DNA of 64,000 bases from Actinomycetes bacterium (GCA_023411615.1 JAEYOR010000027.1:1-64000), one strand, 5' to 3'. Numbered from the stretch's first letter, positions 1 through 7,822 are shown. The notes: generated by a model from the sequence alone, not told the origin. Numbers and translations: made by a program.

Positions 1-21
1 CGATTCGTTGTAGCCCAGCCA
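1..21 (+). tRNA. 3' end of a tRNA, probably tRNA-Gln (cut by window edge)
   Basis: The first bases read as the end of a T-loop (CGATT), the 3' strand of a T-stem (CGTTG), a seven-base acceptor strand (TAGCCCA), a discriminator G and an encoded CCA. A G discriminator with an acceptor that would pair with a 5' T is typical of bacterial tRNA-Gln, and actinobacteria often keep tRNA-Gln next to tRNA-Glu, which lies at 2753 on the same strand. The anticodon is outside the window, so the identity is inferred. A terminator-like hairpin follows directly. Confidence 0.5.
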
Positions 22-26
22 CCGAC

Positions 27-58
27 ACGGCCCGCGCGTGGGGGCCTTCGTTGTTTTT
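27..58 (+). terminator. Rho-independent terminator after the tRNA
   Basis: A GGCCC/GGGCC hairpin at 29-46 is followed by a T-rich tail (TTCGTTGTTTTT). It lies six bases beyond the CCA end of the tRNA fragment and on the same strand, as expected for a tRNA terminator. Confidence 0.5.
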
Positions 59-73
59 GCGGCACAGACGGAC

Positions 74-165
74 CGGCGAGCGGTTCGGAACTTCGCGGCG
101 GGGGAGGCCGACGCTCCGGCTGGGCTCCGTGCGAGAAGCCCGCCCCAGCGTCGGCCGCGCTCAAG
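74..165. repeat. Intergenic repeat unit, copy A
   Basis: This unit starts CGGCGAGCGGTTCGGAACTT and contains the 9-mer GCCGACGCT at 107-115 and its complement at 147-155, so the two 9-mers face each other. A second, slightly diverged copy starts at 267. The spacer from 59 to 384 holds no gene that I can support, only these repeats and reverse-oriented pieces of them (for example GAACCGCT at 172 and 211). Confidence 0.6.
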
Positions 166-266
166 CCTTCAGAACCGCTGAGCTCGGTTCCAAACGTTCT
201 GAACCGCTGCGGTGGCGACACGCCGCAAAATTGTCTGCCGGACCCGGGTTGCCCGGCGTGTCCGGC

Positions 267-358
267 CGGCGAGCGGTTCGGAACTTCGCGGCCGGGGAGG
301 CCGACGCTCCGGGTGCGGTCCGCGCGAGAAGCCAGCCCCAGCGTCGGCCGGGCTCCGC
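267..358. repeat. Intergenic repeat unit, copy B
   Basis: This is the second copy of the unit at 74-165, offset by 193 bases. It carries GCCGACGCT at 300-308 and the complement at 340-348, with a further complement copy at 375-383 against the end of clpB. A related fragment (GAGCGGTTCGGAACTT) recurs near 48705 downstream of proB, so this is a dispersed, REP-like family and not a local duplication alone. Confidence 0.6.
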
Positions 359-384
359 GGGACAAGCCCGCGCCAGCGTCGGCG

Positions 385-2526
385 TCAGGACAACACCAGC
401 CGCTCGCCGTCCCACGCGGCGCTCACCTCGTCGCCCTCGCCCAAGCGCCCGTCGACGATCTCCTTGGCGAGCTCATTGAGCAAGCGCGTCTGGATGAGGC
501 GCTTGAGCGGGCGCGCACCAAAGGCCGGATCGTATCCGTCGCGGGTGAGGGCCTCGCGCAGGGACGCCTCCACGTGCAACGTGATGCCCTTGTTGTCGCG
601 CAGCCGGGCCGACGCTTTGGCGAGTTCCGCGTCGACGATCCCCACCATCGCCGCCGGGTCGATGCGGTCAAAGACCACCACGTCGTCGAGGCGATTGAGG
701 AACTCGGGCCGGAACGAGCGCTTGAGCACGGCCAGGAGGTCGCTTTCGAGAACGTCACGGTCCACGCCGTCCCACGCAAGGACGAGGTCCGAGCCGAGGT
801 TTGACGTGAGGACGATGATCGTGTTGGTGAAGTTAACGGTGCGGCCGCGGCCATCGGTGAGGCGGCCGTCGTCGAGCACCTGGAGCAACACATTCCACAC
901 GTCAGGGTGCGCCTTCTCGACCTCATCGAAAAGGACGATTGAATACGGCCGACGCCGCACGGCCTCGGTCAATTGCCCGCCTTGGTCGTAGCCCACGTAG
1001 CCCGGGGGAGAGCCGATGAGGCGGCTCACCGCGTGCTGCTCCATGTACTCGGACATGTCGATGCGGACCATCGCACGCTCGTCGTCAAAGAGCTGCTCCG
1101 CGAGTGCGCGGGCGAGTTCGGTCTTGCCGACGCCGGTGGGGCCGAGGAAGAGGAAGGAACCGATCGGGCGGTTGGCGTCGGCAATGCCAGCCCGGGCGCG
1201 GCGGATGGCGTCCGCGACGGCCGTGATGGCGCGGTCTTGGCCCACCACCCGCTCATGGAGGCGGTCTTCAAGGTGGCCAAGTTTGGCCGACTCCTCCGTG
1301 AGGAGCTTCTCGACGGGCACGCCGGTCCATTTGGCGACCACACCCGCGATGTCCTCTCCTGTCACCTCCTCGCGCAACATGCGCTCATCCATCGCGTCGA
1401 GTTCGGCGCGCGCGGCAGCCATCTGCTTCTCTGCCTCGGGGATCTCTCCGTAGCGAATGCGGCCGGCACGCTCAAGATCGCCGTAACGTTCGGCACGTTC
1501 GAGCTCGCCACGCAAGGACTCAAGACGTTCCGTGGCGCCCGAGACGCGGGAGATGAGATCCTTCTCGCGGGCCCAGCGCATGCTGAGATCCTCGGACTCG
1601 TGCTTGAGGCGCGCGATCTCCTCGTCAATCTCATCTCGGCGCGCGCGGGCAGCGTCGGACTTGTCTTTGGCGACTTGGGTGCGCTCGATTTCCAGCTGCA
1701 TGGTGCGACGGCGCGCACGGTCAAGCTCGATCGGCATCGAATCGAGTTGCATCTTGAGCGCGCTCGTTGCCTCATCGATAAGGTCAACCGCTTTGTCCGG
1801 CAAAAAGCGCTCCGTGATGTAACGGTCCGAGAGCGCGGCGGCCTGAACAATCGCCTCATCCGTGATCTTCACGCCGTGGTGGACCTCGTACTTCTCCTGC
1901 AGACCGCGCAGAATCGCCACCGTGTCTTCGATGGAGGGCTCGCCCACGTAGACGGGCTGGAATCGGCGTTCAAGTGCCGAGTCTGTCTCGACGTGCTCGC
2001 GGTACTCGTTGAGCGTGGTGGCGCCGATCATGCGGAGTTTGCCGCGCGCCAGCATGGGCTTGAGGATGTTGCCCGCGTCCATGGAGCCGTCCGCCTTTCC
2101 GGCACCGACGATGGTGTGGAGTTCGTCGACAAAGAGGACGATGCGGCCCTCGGCTTGCTCGACCTCGGACAGGATCGCCTTGAGGCGTTCCTCAAACTGG
2201 CCGCGGTACGAGGCGCCCGCGACGATCGAGGACATGGCGATTTCAATGACGCGACGGTCCTTGAGGGACGCAGGGACGTCACCCGCGACGATGCGCTGAG
2301 CGAGGCCTTCCACGATGGCGGTCTTGCCGACGCCGGGCTCTCCGATGAGGACGGCGTTGTTCTTGGTGCGCCGGGTGAGCACTTGCATGACGCGGCGAAT
2401 CTCTTCGTCGCGACCGATGACGGGGTCGAGAGCACCTTGCTCGGCAAGTGCGGTGAAGTCGAGCCCGAACTCCTCGAGGGCGGATTTCTGCTCCTCGCTC
2501 GAGGCGGCGTGGGGGGTGGTGGTCAT
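385..2526 (-). CDS. clpB: ClpB-type AAA+ disaggregase lacking the N-terminal domain
   Basis: ClpB is an ATP-driven hexameric chaperone that pulls polypeptides out of aggregates together with DnaK. The protein has two AAA+ modules: the first has Walker A GEPGVGKT near residue 63 and Walker B LFVDELHT; a ClpB-type coiled-coil middle segment follows; the second has Walker A GPTGVGKT, the pore-loop GYVGYDQ and SNLGSD. With about 713 residues it is roughly 140 shorter than typical ClpB, because it begins directly before the first AAA+ module and lacks the mobile N domain. I chose the ATG at 2526, not the one at 2547, because AGGAGG lies just upstream of 2526. A heat-shock operator overlaps its promoter. 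It lies between two tRNA genes on the opposite strand. Confidence 0.93.
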   Translation of the reverse strand: MTTTPHAASSEEQKSALEEFGLDFTALAEQGALDPVIGRDEEIRRVMQVLTRRTKNNAVLIGEPGVGKTAIVEGLAQRIVAGDVPASLKDRRVIEIAMSSIVAGASYRGQFEERLKAILSEVEQAEGRIVLFVDELHTIVGAGKADGSMDAGNILKPMLARGKLRMIGATTLNEYREHVETDSALERRFQPVYVGEPSIEDTVAILRGLQEKYEVHHGVKITDEAIVQAAALSDRYITERFLPDKAVDLIDEATSALKMQLDSMPIELDRARRRTMQLEIERTQVAKDKSDAARARRDEIDEEIARLKHESEDLSMRWAREKDLISRVSGATERLESLRGELERAERYGDLERAGRIRYGEIPEAEKQMAAARAELDAMDERMLREEVTGEDIAGVVAKWTGVPVEKLLTEESAKLGHLEDRLHERVVGQDRAITAVADAIRRARAGIADANRPIGSFLFLGPTGVGKTELARALAEQLFDDERAMVRIDMSEYMEQHAVSRLIGSPPGYVGYDQGGQLTEAVRRRPYSIVLFDEVEKAHPDVWNVLLQVLDDGRLTDGRGRTVNFTNTIIVLTSNLGSDLVLAWDGVDRDVLESDLLAVLKRSFRPEFLNRLDDVVVFDRIDPAAMVGIVDAELAKASARLRDNKGITLHVEASLREALTRDGYDPAFGARPLKRLIQTRLLNELAKEIVDGRLGEGDEVSAAWDGERLVLS

Positions 2527-2559
2527 GACGCGTGCCTCCTGTCGCATAGTGAGGTGTCG

Positions 2560-2584
2560 AAGTTGAGTGGAACACGCTCAACTT
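2560..2584 (-). promoter_or_regulatory. HAIR-like HspR operator of clpB
   Basis: There is a perfect inverted repeat, AAGTTGAG and CTCAACTT, separated by nine bases. It fits the HAIR consensus (CTTGAGT-N7-ACTCAAG) recognised by the actinobacterial heat-shock repressor HspR: TTGAGT, seven bases, then GCTCAA. It overlaps the probable -10 element and lies 34-58 bases upstream of the clpB start, where repressor binding would block transcription. The hspR gene is not in this window. Confidence 0.75.
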
Positions 2585-2609
2585 TACATAACGACACGAC
2601 GCGACGCAA
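2581..2609 (-). promoter_or_regulatory. Probable clpB promoter
   Basis: On the minus strand TTGCGT (2609-2604) and TAAAGT (2586-2581) are separated by 17 bases. The -10 overlaps one arm of the HAIR-like repeat, which supports the assignment. Confidence 0.5.
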
Positions 2610-2752
2610 GGGGGAGTTAGTGGCGTGGGGGAGGCGCGGGCGTATCACTCTTCCTTCGCTTAGCACGGTCGCAGTGAGGGTGCCCGACTGATTTCCCAAT
2701 CGGGGATCGCATCCGCTAGTCTTGCGTGGCGCGTTCGGCAGAACGCACCTAG

Positions 2753-2825
2753 GGCCCCGTCGTCTAGCGGCCTAGGACGCCGCCCTCTCAAGGCGGTAGC
2801 GCCGGTTCGAATCCGGTCGGGGCTA
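2753..2825 (+). tRNA. tRNA-Glu (CTC)
   Basis: The 73-base cloverleaf has acceptor GGCCCCG pairing with CGGGGCT (G-T at the end), anticodon stem CCGCC/GGCGG with loop CTCTCAA giving anticodon CTC, and T-loop TTCGAAT with stem CCGG/CCGG. CCA is not encoded. A hairpin terminator follows. A weak -10 (TAGTCT at 2717-2722) lies upstream. Confidence 0.95.
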
Positions 2826-2832
2826 CACGTTT

Positions 2833-2858
2833 CGCTCCTGCGGTTGCAGGAGCGTTTG
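2833..2858 (+). terminator. Terminator of tRNA-Glu
   Basis: The perfect nine-base-pair stem CGCTCCTGC/GCAGGAGCG with a four-base loop is followed by TTTGTG. It begins eight bases after the tRNA. Confidence 0.75.
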
Positions 2859-3009
2859 TGCTTTTCCGGCGTTGTGTCAGTGCGTGGCGCGTTGGTTTGG
2901 TCCCGCGATTACCCGGCTCAAGCGTCGGGCATGTCGCATTCGCCGCAAAGCAGCCTCACGCGAGCCGCATACGCGACGATGAGGACCTTGGAAGAGAAAA
3001 GGCGCCAAC

Positions 3010-3588
3010 TTGGTCCTCAAGGATTACTTCGACACGACCCTCGCCGCGGCGCGTGCGGGGGCGGCGTGGGCGTGGGAATCGATCTATCGCGACATGGCCG
3101 GTGGGCTCACGGGGTTCTTTCGCGGTCGAGGAGTTGCAGAGGTAGAGGACCTCGTTTCGGAGACGTTCTTGTCTGTCGCGCGCGACATTCACCGCTTCTC
3201 TGGCTCCGAATCGGACTTTCGCGCGTGGGTGTTCACCATCGCGCACCGGCGGCTGGTTGACGATTGGCGCACGCGAGGCAGGCAGGTGCCGATCGCAGAA
3301 TCCAAGTTCGCGGAGGCCAAAGCCGAACGGCAGTGGTTCGGTGACGTCGAGCGGGAGGCGATGACTGCGATGTCACTCATCGAGGTCAAGGCCCTCATCC
3401 AGCACCTGACGAAGCAACAGCGTGATGTGGTCCTGTTGCGCGTTGTTGGCGACCTCTCAGTCGCAGAGACGGCCAAGGTGCTGGAGACATCAGAGGGGGC
3501 TGTGCGCGCTCTTCAAAAGAGAGCTCTCAAGGATCTCAGGAACTTCATTACTCAAACCGCGTCACGTTTTCGAGACGAGGAGCGATGA
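3010..3588 (+). CDS. ECF-type RNA polymerase sigma factor
   Basis: This 192-residue sigma-70 family protein has only regions 2 and 4, so it is an extracytoplasmic-function-type factor that redirects RNA polymerase to a small regulon. Region 2 is seen around residues 35-88 (DLVSETFLSVARD, FRAWVFTIAHRRLVDDW) and region 4 near 134-178 (LTKQQRDVVLLRVVGDLSVAETA). The proposed start is TTG at 3010, with AAAAGG just upstream. The nearby ATG at 2979 is out of frame. The next gene, eight bases downstream, encodes a single-pass membrane protein that is probably its anti-sigma factor. Confidence 0.88.
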   Translation: MVLKDYFDTTLAAARAGAAWAWESIYRDMAGGLTGFFRGRGVAEVEDLVSETFLSVARDIHRFSGSESDFRAWVFTIAHRRLVDDWRTRGRQVPIAESKFAEAKAERQWFGDVEREAMTAMSLIEVKALIQHLTKQQRDVVLLRVVGDLSVAETAKVLETSEGAVRALQKRALKDLRNFITQTASRFRDEER

Positions 3589-3595
3589 CAACGAC

Positions 3596-4603
3596 ATGAA
3601 GCAGATGCACGAGTTCTCGGATCGAGACCTCGACGCCCTCTTTGACGGGCGCGAGGTCTCCGACGAGCGTCTGCGAGAAGTCGCATCGGCATTCAGTGCC
3701 ATGCGATCCATGCTCGTTGGACCCCTCACTGACGAGCATGCGGCACTCATGGGCGCGCGGCTAGCGGCCGCGACGTCGCCCATGGCAGCGGGTTCAGCAC
3801 CCCCGCATCGGGCCGCCCGGTGGCGCCGACGTCTCACGGCGATTGGCGCCACCGCGGGTCTCGCGGTGGTGGCTGTTGGCGGCGCGGCCGCTGCGAACGG
3901 GGCGGCCCCGGGGGATGCACTTTACGGCGTCGATATGGCCCTGGAGCGCGTGGGTCTGCTCGATGGTGGTGTTGGAGAGAGGTTGACTGAGGCCGCACAC
4001 CTCGCCGCGAAGGGTGAGAACGAGCGTGCACTGGTGCACGCGGCACAAGCCTATGAGACTGATGCGGAACCCGAACTGGCGTCGGCATTGCTCATTGCGG
4101 CCGACGCGGTGCGCAAGGGCGACGGTGCTGGCGACGGCAACGAGTCGGTTGCGGACATGCTCGAGTGGATGGCCACCGCTGACCGCGGCGAAGGCTTTGG
4201 GCAGCAGGTGAGCGCGTGGGCACGAGAACTCGGCGTGCACCGCGCGGACGATGCTTCGCCAGACGGTTCGCAGACGCAGGATCCTGCAAAGCGCCCGCCC
4301 GGCGTGGAGAACGCGCCCGATGCCGGCGTAGGCGTGACGCCTGGAACGGTGGGTCCGCCGGACAACGCAGGGCGGCCCGATCACGCGGGGCAGCCCGGGG
4401 GTGTGGGGAAGCCCGGTGGTAGCGATAGCGCGGTCGAGACACCAGACGGGTCCACGCCAGGTGATGGTGATCCCGTTGCGCCTGGAGGCAACTCGAACAG
4501 CAAGCCTGACCACGCGGGTACGCCGGGCAAGCCTGACCACGCGGGTACGCCGGGCAAGCCTGATCACGCAGGCAAGCCTGGCAAGTCGGGAAACGAGCCG
4601 TAG
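3596..4603 (+). CDS. Probable membrane anti-sigma factor with a DUF5667-like domain
   Basis: About 335 residues. The N-terminal 75 or so are cytosolic-looking and charged (FSDRDLDALFDGREVSDERLRE), as in anti-sigma domains. One membrane helix follows at about 80-100 after a basic stretch RWRRRL. The outer part starts with the motif APGDALYGVDMALERV, which resembles DUF5667-type proteins paired with actinobacterial sigma factors, and ends in a Gly/Pro-rich tail with the near-identical repeat GKPDHAGTP. The start is the ATG at 3596; an ATG at 3585 opens only a four-codon frame overlapping the sigma stop. Sequestration of the upstream sigma factor is inferred from order and topology. Confidence 0.72.
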   Translation: MKQMHEFSDRDLDALFDGREVSDERLREVASAFSAMRSMLVGPLTDEHAALMGARLAAATSPMAAGSAPPHRAARWRRRLTAIGATAGLAVVAVGGAAAANGAAPGDALYGVDMALERVGLLDGGVGERLTEAAHLAAKGENERALVHAAQAYETDAEPELASALLIAADAVRKGDGAGDGNESVADMLEWMATADRGEGFGQQVSAWARELGVHRADDASPDGSQTQDPAKRPPGVENAPDAGVGVTPGTVGPPDNAGRPDHAGQPGGVGKPGGSDSAVETPDGSTPGDGDPVAPGGNSNSKPDHAGTPGKPDHAGTPGKPDHAGKPGKSGNEP

Positions 4604-4683
4604 CACTCGCTTCGCGAAGCCGGTTTTCAACAGATTTTCGGTTCGCCGTGCCCGGTTTGACGGGTTTCTGTAGGGTCTTGCGC

Positions 4684-5295
4684 ATGGTTCGACGGCTGCG
4701 ATTCGCGGCGGTAGTAGCCCTTGGGGGGATTGCGACCGCTGGTTTGAGTGCGTGTTCCGACGCTGGTGCCGAGGGCGAGGTGGTGTCGCCGAGCGTGTCG
4801 GTGGTGACGTCGCCGTCTCCCAGCGTGACTCCGTCGCCTTCGGCGACACCGGAGGAAGAGTTGCTGGCGCGGATTCCCGAGAATGCTCGCTTCGAGAGCT
4901 TTCCGAGTGCGGTGGCCTTCTCACAGTTCTTTCTCGAGCTCTACATGCCGATGTTTGCGCCGCCCTACGACACCGAACTCTTCGAGTTCTTGTGCACCGA
5001 TGAGTCGGTGTACTGCCAGGCCGCTCTGCAGGACTCGGCGGACACCAAAGAAGCGCACGCCTACAGCGAGGGTGGAGAGTTCATCTGGAGCGACGACATC
5101 CGTGGGGGGCTACAACCGGATGGTCGCTGGAACGTGTCGCAGAGCTTTGTGCGTAGCGACATCACGACCTACCTCGAGGACGGCTCGGTGTACCGCGTCT
5201 CCACGGGTGGCAACGGCGACGTTGGTGTGGAACTCGTATTTGATGACGGGCTTTGGCGCGTAACCGCCGTCGCGTTCGCCTACAGCAGCGAGTAG
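4684..5295 (+). CDS. Secreted lipoprotein, DUF6318-like
   Basis: About 203 residues. The N-terminus is a lipoprotein signal (MVRRLRFAAVVALGG) with lipobox LSAC, so Cys24 would be lipidated after cleavage. A Ser/Pro/Thr-rich linker (residues about 30-55) leads to a compact C-terminal domain with two cysteines (FLCTDESVYCQAAL) in an arrangement seen in DUF6318 proteins of actinobacteria. I chose the ATG at 4684 because the signal peptide starts there; an upstream in-frame start at 4648 would only add a non-conserved extension. No function is known to me. It follows the sigma/anti-sigma pair on the same strand. Confidence 0.7.
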   Translation: MVRRLRFAAVVALGGIATAGLSACSDAGAEGEVVSPSVSVVTSPSPSVTPSPSATPEEELLARIPENARFESFPSAVAFSQFFLELYMPMFAPPYDTELFEFLCTDESVYCQAALQDSADTKEAHAYSEGGEFIWSDDIRGGLQPDGRWNVSQSFVRSDITTYLEDGSVYRVSTGGNGDVGVELVFDDGLWRVTAVAFAYSSE

Positions 5296-5301
5296 GTCAC
5301 T

Positions 5302-6306
5302 GTGTTGACGGGGTTGATCATCGCGCTGCCGATCCTCTTGCCGTTTGGGATTGGCGGGTCAACAGGAGGTACGGGCGACGAGGCAAGCACCATCGTCTAC
5401 GGAGACGACGCATTCGGTCTGGGTGCTCCGGTTTCGGGTGGTGGTGTGGCGGATCGGTGGCAGCGGCATGCGGTGTGTCGTGAGTGGTACACGGAGGAAG
5501 TGGGTGGTGTGCGTTTCGCGGGTTCGTGGGAGGGGGAGATTCCGTCGTGCGTGACGCAGATGGAGCCGCCCGACAACTGTCCTGATGGGCAGGTGGCGTT
5601 GATGCCGTGGTGGCGTTCGGTGGCGTTGGCGGATGGGACGTTTGGGCCGTGGGTGCAGGTTGGGGGGTATCAGTGTGCGTCGGATGTGATTTATGCGCAG
5701 GTGGCGCGGGAGTGGGCGCAGATGCCGATCACCGCGTCCACGTATCGGTTGGAGCCGGCGACGGGGTGGGCGATCGCTGAACTGGGGGTCAACCCCATCG
5801 CTGACGGCACACCGCAAACGATGGGCACGACGATTCTTGGCATACCGGTGATCATTCGGGCGGTGCCGACCACGTTCACATGGACCGGCGATGACGGCAC
5901 GAACGTGACGATGACAACCCCGGGTGAACCGTATGACGATGGTGGGGTGCCGTTTGGTTTGCCGAAGCATCAACATCGGGCGACGTTGACACTGACCACC
6001 ACATGGCGGGGTGAGTACTCCGTCAATGGGGGCTCCACCTGGGTGGACGCACCCGGTACTGCGACGACGACATCCGCATCGACCACGGTGCATGTGTATA
6101 ACCCGCACACCCATTTGGTGGACTGTGACCTCAACGGCGACTGCCGGTCCGGCAAACCCGCACCACGTAACCCGAAAACCCTGCTTGACCCAGACGGTGA
6201 CGGGATCGACAACTTCCTCATCCCCGACCACCTCATCGACGACTACCCCGCAACCCGCGACCAAGACCGCACCTGGTCGAACCCAGAACGCAAGACAATC
6301 GGCTAA
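5302..6306 (+). CDS. Exported protein of unknown function
   Basis: I do not recognise this 334-residue protein. It starts with GTG at 5302, only six bases after the TAG of the lipoprotein gene and in the same frame, without a clear ribosome-binding site. The hydrophobic start (LTGLIIALPILLPFGIGG) lacks the usual basic residues of a signal peptide. The body has several cysteines, a Thr-rich beta-type segment, and near the end DPDGDGIDNF, which looks like a thrombospondin-type-3 calcium-binding motif. Readthrough of the upstream TAG would give a lipoprotein fusion. Its stop overlaps the stop of the convergent flavodoxin gene. Confidence 0.6.
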   Translation: MLTGLIIALPILLPFGIGGSTGGTGDEASTIVYGDDAFGLGAPVSGGGVADRWQRHAVCREWYTEEVGGVRFAGSWEGEIPSCVTQMEPPDNCPDGQVALMPWWRSVALADGTFGPWVQVGGYQCASDVIYAQVAREWAQMPITASTYRLEPATGWAIAELGVNPIADGTPQTMGTTILGIPVIIRAVPTTFTWTGDDGTNVTMTTPGEPYDDGGVPFGLPKHQHRATLTLTTTWRGEYSVNGGSTWVDAPGTATTTSASTTVHVYNPHTHLVDCDLNGDCRSGKPAPRNPKTLLDPDGDGIDNFLIPDHLIDDYPATRDQDRTWSNPERKTIG

Positions 6307-6821
6307 ACCATCTCCCTCAACCGTTCGCCCCAACGCCGCGCCCGCTCAAGCTCTCCCTCGCGCAACATGCTGGCGGGCTCGTGGACGGTGCGACGGTTGA
6401 CAACGTAAAAGCCCTCTGACTTGGAGTGGATGCGGAAGCCCCGGGCCGCCATAAGACGCTCGATAGTGCTCGCACCACCGCGACCAACGAACCCGGGGAC
6501 GCGCGTATCGAACGCGACGAAGGGCAATGTGCCCTCAGTAAGCGCGTCGATCCAATCTCGGAGCAAAGGTTGATCGGTGTCGGGGGCCAGGTCGCCCACA
6601 TGGTGGGGTCGGCTCGCCACTCCGCCGATGGTCTGGTGAGTAGGCAAACTCATCGCGTGCACCGGGGCGCCCAGTACGAGCAACGATGCTTCGCTTGCTT
6701 CTGCGGGAGTGATCTCATCGGTGCCACCGACAAGCGTATGTGGCCCGAGGCCTTCGGCAATCGCGCGCCCAATCGCTGCCGTGTTACCCCACAGCGACTG
6801 AAAGACCACCATTGCTCTCAC
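6303..6821 (-). CDS. Flavodoxin-domain protein
   Basis: The 172-residue protein starts MRAMVVFQSLWGNTAAIG, with the phosphate-binding loop typical of flavodoxin/WrbA-like FMN proteins (S-x-W/T-G-N-T). Later segments LLVLGAPVHAM and FVAFDTRVPGFVGRGG match the other FMN-contacting loops. It may act as an FMN electron carrier or redox switch, but the partner is unknown. GTG at 6821 is the likely start, and an internal ATG at 6812 is an alternative. It ends convergently with the upstream secreted-protein gene, sharing CTAA. Confidence 0.8.
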   Translation of the reverse strand: MRAMVVFQSLWGNTAAIGRAIAEGLGPHTLVGGTDEITPAEASEASLLVLGAPVHAMSLPTHQTIGGVASRPHHVGDLAPDTDQPLLRDWIDALTEGTLPFVAFDTRVPGFVGRGGASTIERLMAARGFRIHSKSEGFYVVNRRTVHEPASMLREGELERARRWGERLREMV

Positions 6822-6928
6822 ATGTCCATCTAGCCGCGAATTCGCGGAAATGATGTAGGACCTTCGGGCCAGTTTCGAGGCTTCGGCATCCTTTGAAGCG
6901 CTTCGACGTCTCGGCGACCGGTGGTGTG

Positions 6929-7035
6929 GCGGGGTGTGGATGTCCCGCAGGGTAGGAGATTGGGGCGGATGCGGGGTGTGGGTGTCCCGCAGGGGTGGGG
7001 GTGGGGCCGACGCGGGGTGTGGTTGTCCCGCAGGG
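6929..7035 (-). repeat. Three tandem 41-base hairpin repeats after the IclR gene
   Basis: The core GCGGGGTGTGGNTGTCCCGC occurs at 6929, 6971 and 7012, a period of about 41-42 bases. Each unit can fold GCGGG against CCCGC. They lie just downstream of the stop codon of the minus-strand IclR-type gene. The same unit, in the same orientation relative to the preceding gene, follows thiL at 21042. The 6822-7066 spacer holds nothing else I can identify. Confidence 0.7.
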
Positions 7036-7066
7036 TTGGGGGAGGTGGTAGCGGGGCAATGAGTGC

Positions 7067-7789
7067 CTAAGCGAGCTCTGTTCTTTGGAGCACATCGCTG
7101 AGTTGGCGAGCCGCATCAACCACCGCCGAGGCGTGCAGCGCACCTGGATGGGCGGTGAGGCGCTCCGATGGGCCGGAGATGGAGACAGCGGCGATGACCG
7201 TTCCCGCGGCACCCCAAACGGGGGCGGAGACCGAACTGACGCCTGCTTCGCGCTCGGACGACGATTCTGCAAATCCCTGCTCACGGACAAGGTCGAGATC
7301 AGCGGCGGTGAAACGCGCATGAACGAGGCCCGCATGCAACACCTCGGCCGGTTGCCATGCGAGGAGAACCTTGGCCGCGGAACCTGCGGACATCGTCATC
7401 GTGGTGCCCACCGGGATCGAGTCACGAAGTCCAACGGGGCGATCGACGGCCGCCATGCAAATGCGCTGGTCGCCGTGGCGTCGATAGAGCTGACTTGACT
7501 CTCCCGTGCGGTCGCGAAGAGTGGTGAGAACGGGTAGTGCTGCGCTGACGAGGCGGTCCTCACCGACGGACGCGGCAAGCGTTGCAAAGCGGTCGCCGAG
7601 AATGAAAGCTCCCGAGGAATCGCGGCCTACAAGGTGGTGGTACTCGAGCGCGAGAGCAAGGCGGTGGACGGTGGGGCGGGCGAGATGAGTCTGTTCCACG
7701 AGGGCGGCGAGGCTCGCGGGGCCCTTTTCGAGCACACCAAGGATGGCGGCGGCCTTGTCAATGACGCCTACTCCGCTATGATTGTCCAT
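7067..7789 (-). CDS. IclR-family regulator, probable LtbR/NdgR-type regulator of leuCD
   Basis: The 240-residue protein has an N-terminal winged helix (IDKAAAILGVLEKGPASLAALVEQTHLARPTVH in segments) and a C-terminal IclR effector domain (VGLRDSIPVGTTM, SAGSAAKVLLAW, GVSSVSAPVW). In Corynebacterium (LtbR) and Streptomyces (NdgR) the orthologue lies divergently upstream of leuCD and controls leucine and other amino-acid genes. The same arrangement here makes that role likely. The start is ATG at 7789. A perfect palindrome at 7809-7822 in the 60-base divergent spacer could be its operator. Confidence 0.87.
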   Translation of the reverse strand: MDNHSGVGVIDKAAAILGVLEKGPASLAALVEQTHLARPTVHRLALALEYHHLVGRDSSGAFILGDRFATLAASVGEDRLVSAALPVLTTLRDRTGESSQLYRRHGDQRICMAAVDRPVGLRDSIPVGTTMTMSAGSAAKVLLAWQPAEVLHAGLVHARFTAADLDLVREQGFAESSSEREAGVSSVSAPVWGAAGTVIAAVSISGPSERLTAHPGALHASAVVDAARQLSDVLQRTELA

Positions 7790-7808
7790 AGATCGATACT
7801 ACCGTCTC

Positions 7809-7822
7809 ACATCTTGAGATGT
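7809..7822. promoter_or_regulatory. Palindrome between the IclR gene and leuC
   Basis: ACATCT-TG-AGATGT is a perfect inverted repeat 20 bases upstream of the IclR start and 28 upstream of leuC. Its position between divergent genes makes it a candidate operator for the IclR-type regulator. Confidence 0.5.

Noticed and set aside
973..2691. 572-codon plus-strand open frame opposite clpB
   Set aside because: The minus-strand ClpB has all family motifs; the plus frame shows only the mirrored Ala/Leu/Arg pattern.
6784..7335. Minus-strand frame with the peptide repeat PAGHPHPA
   Set aside because: It is the translation of the 41-base hairpin repeats joined to an out-of-frame part of the IclR gene.
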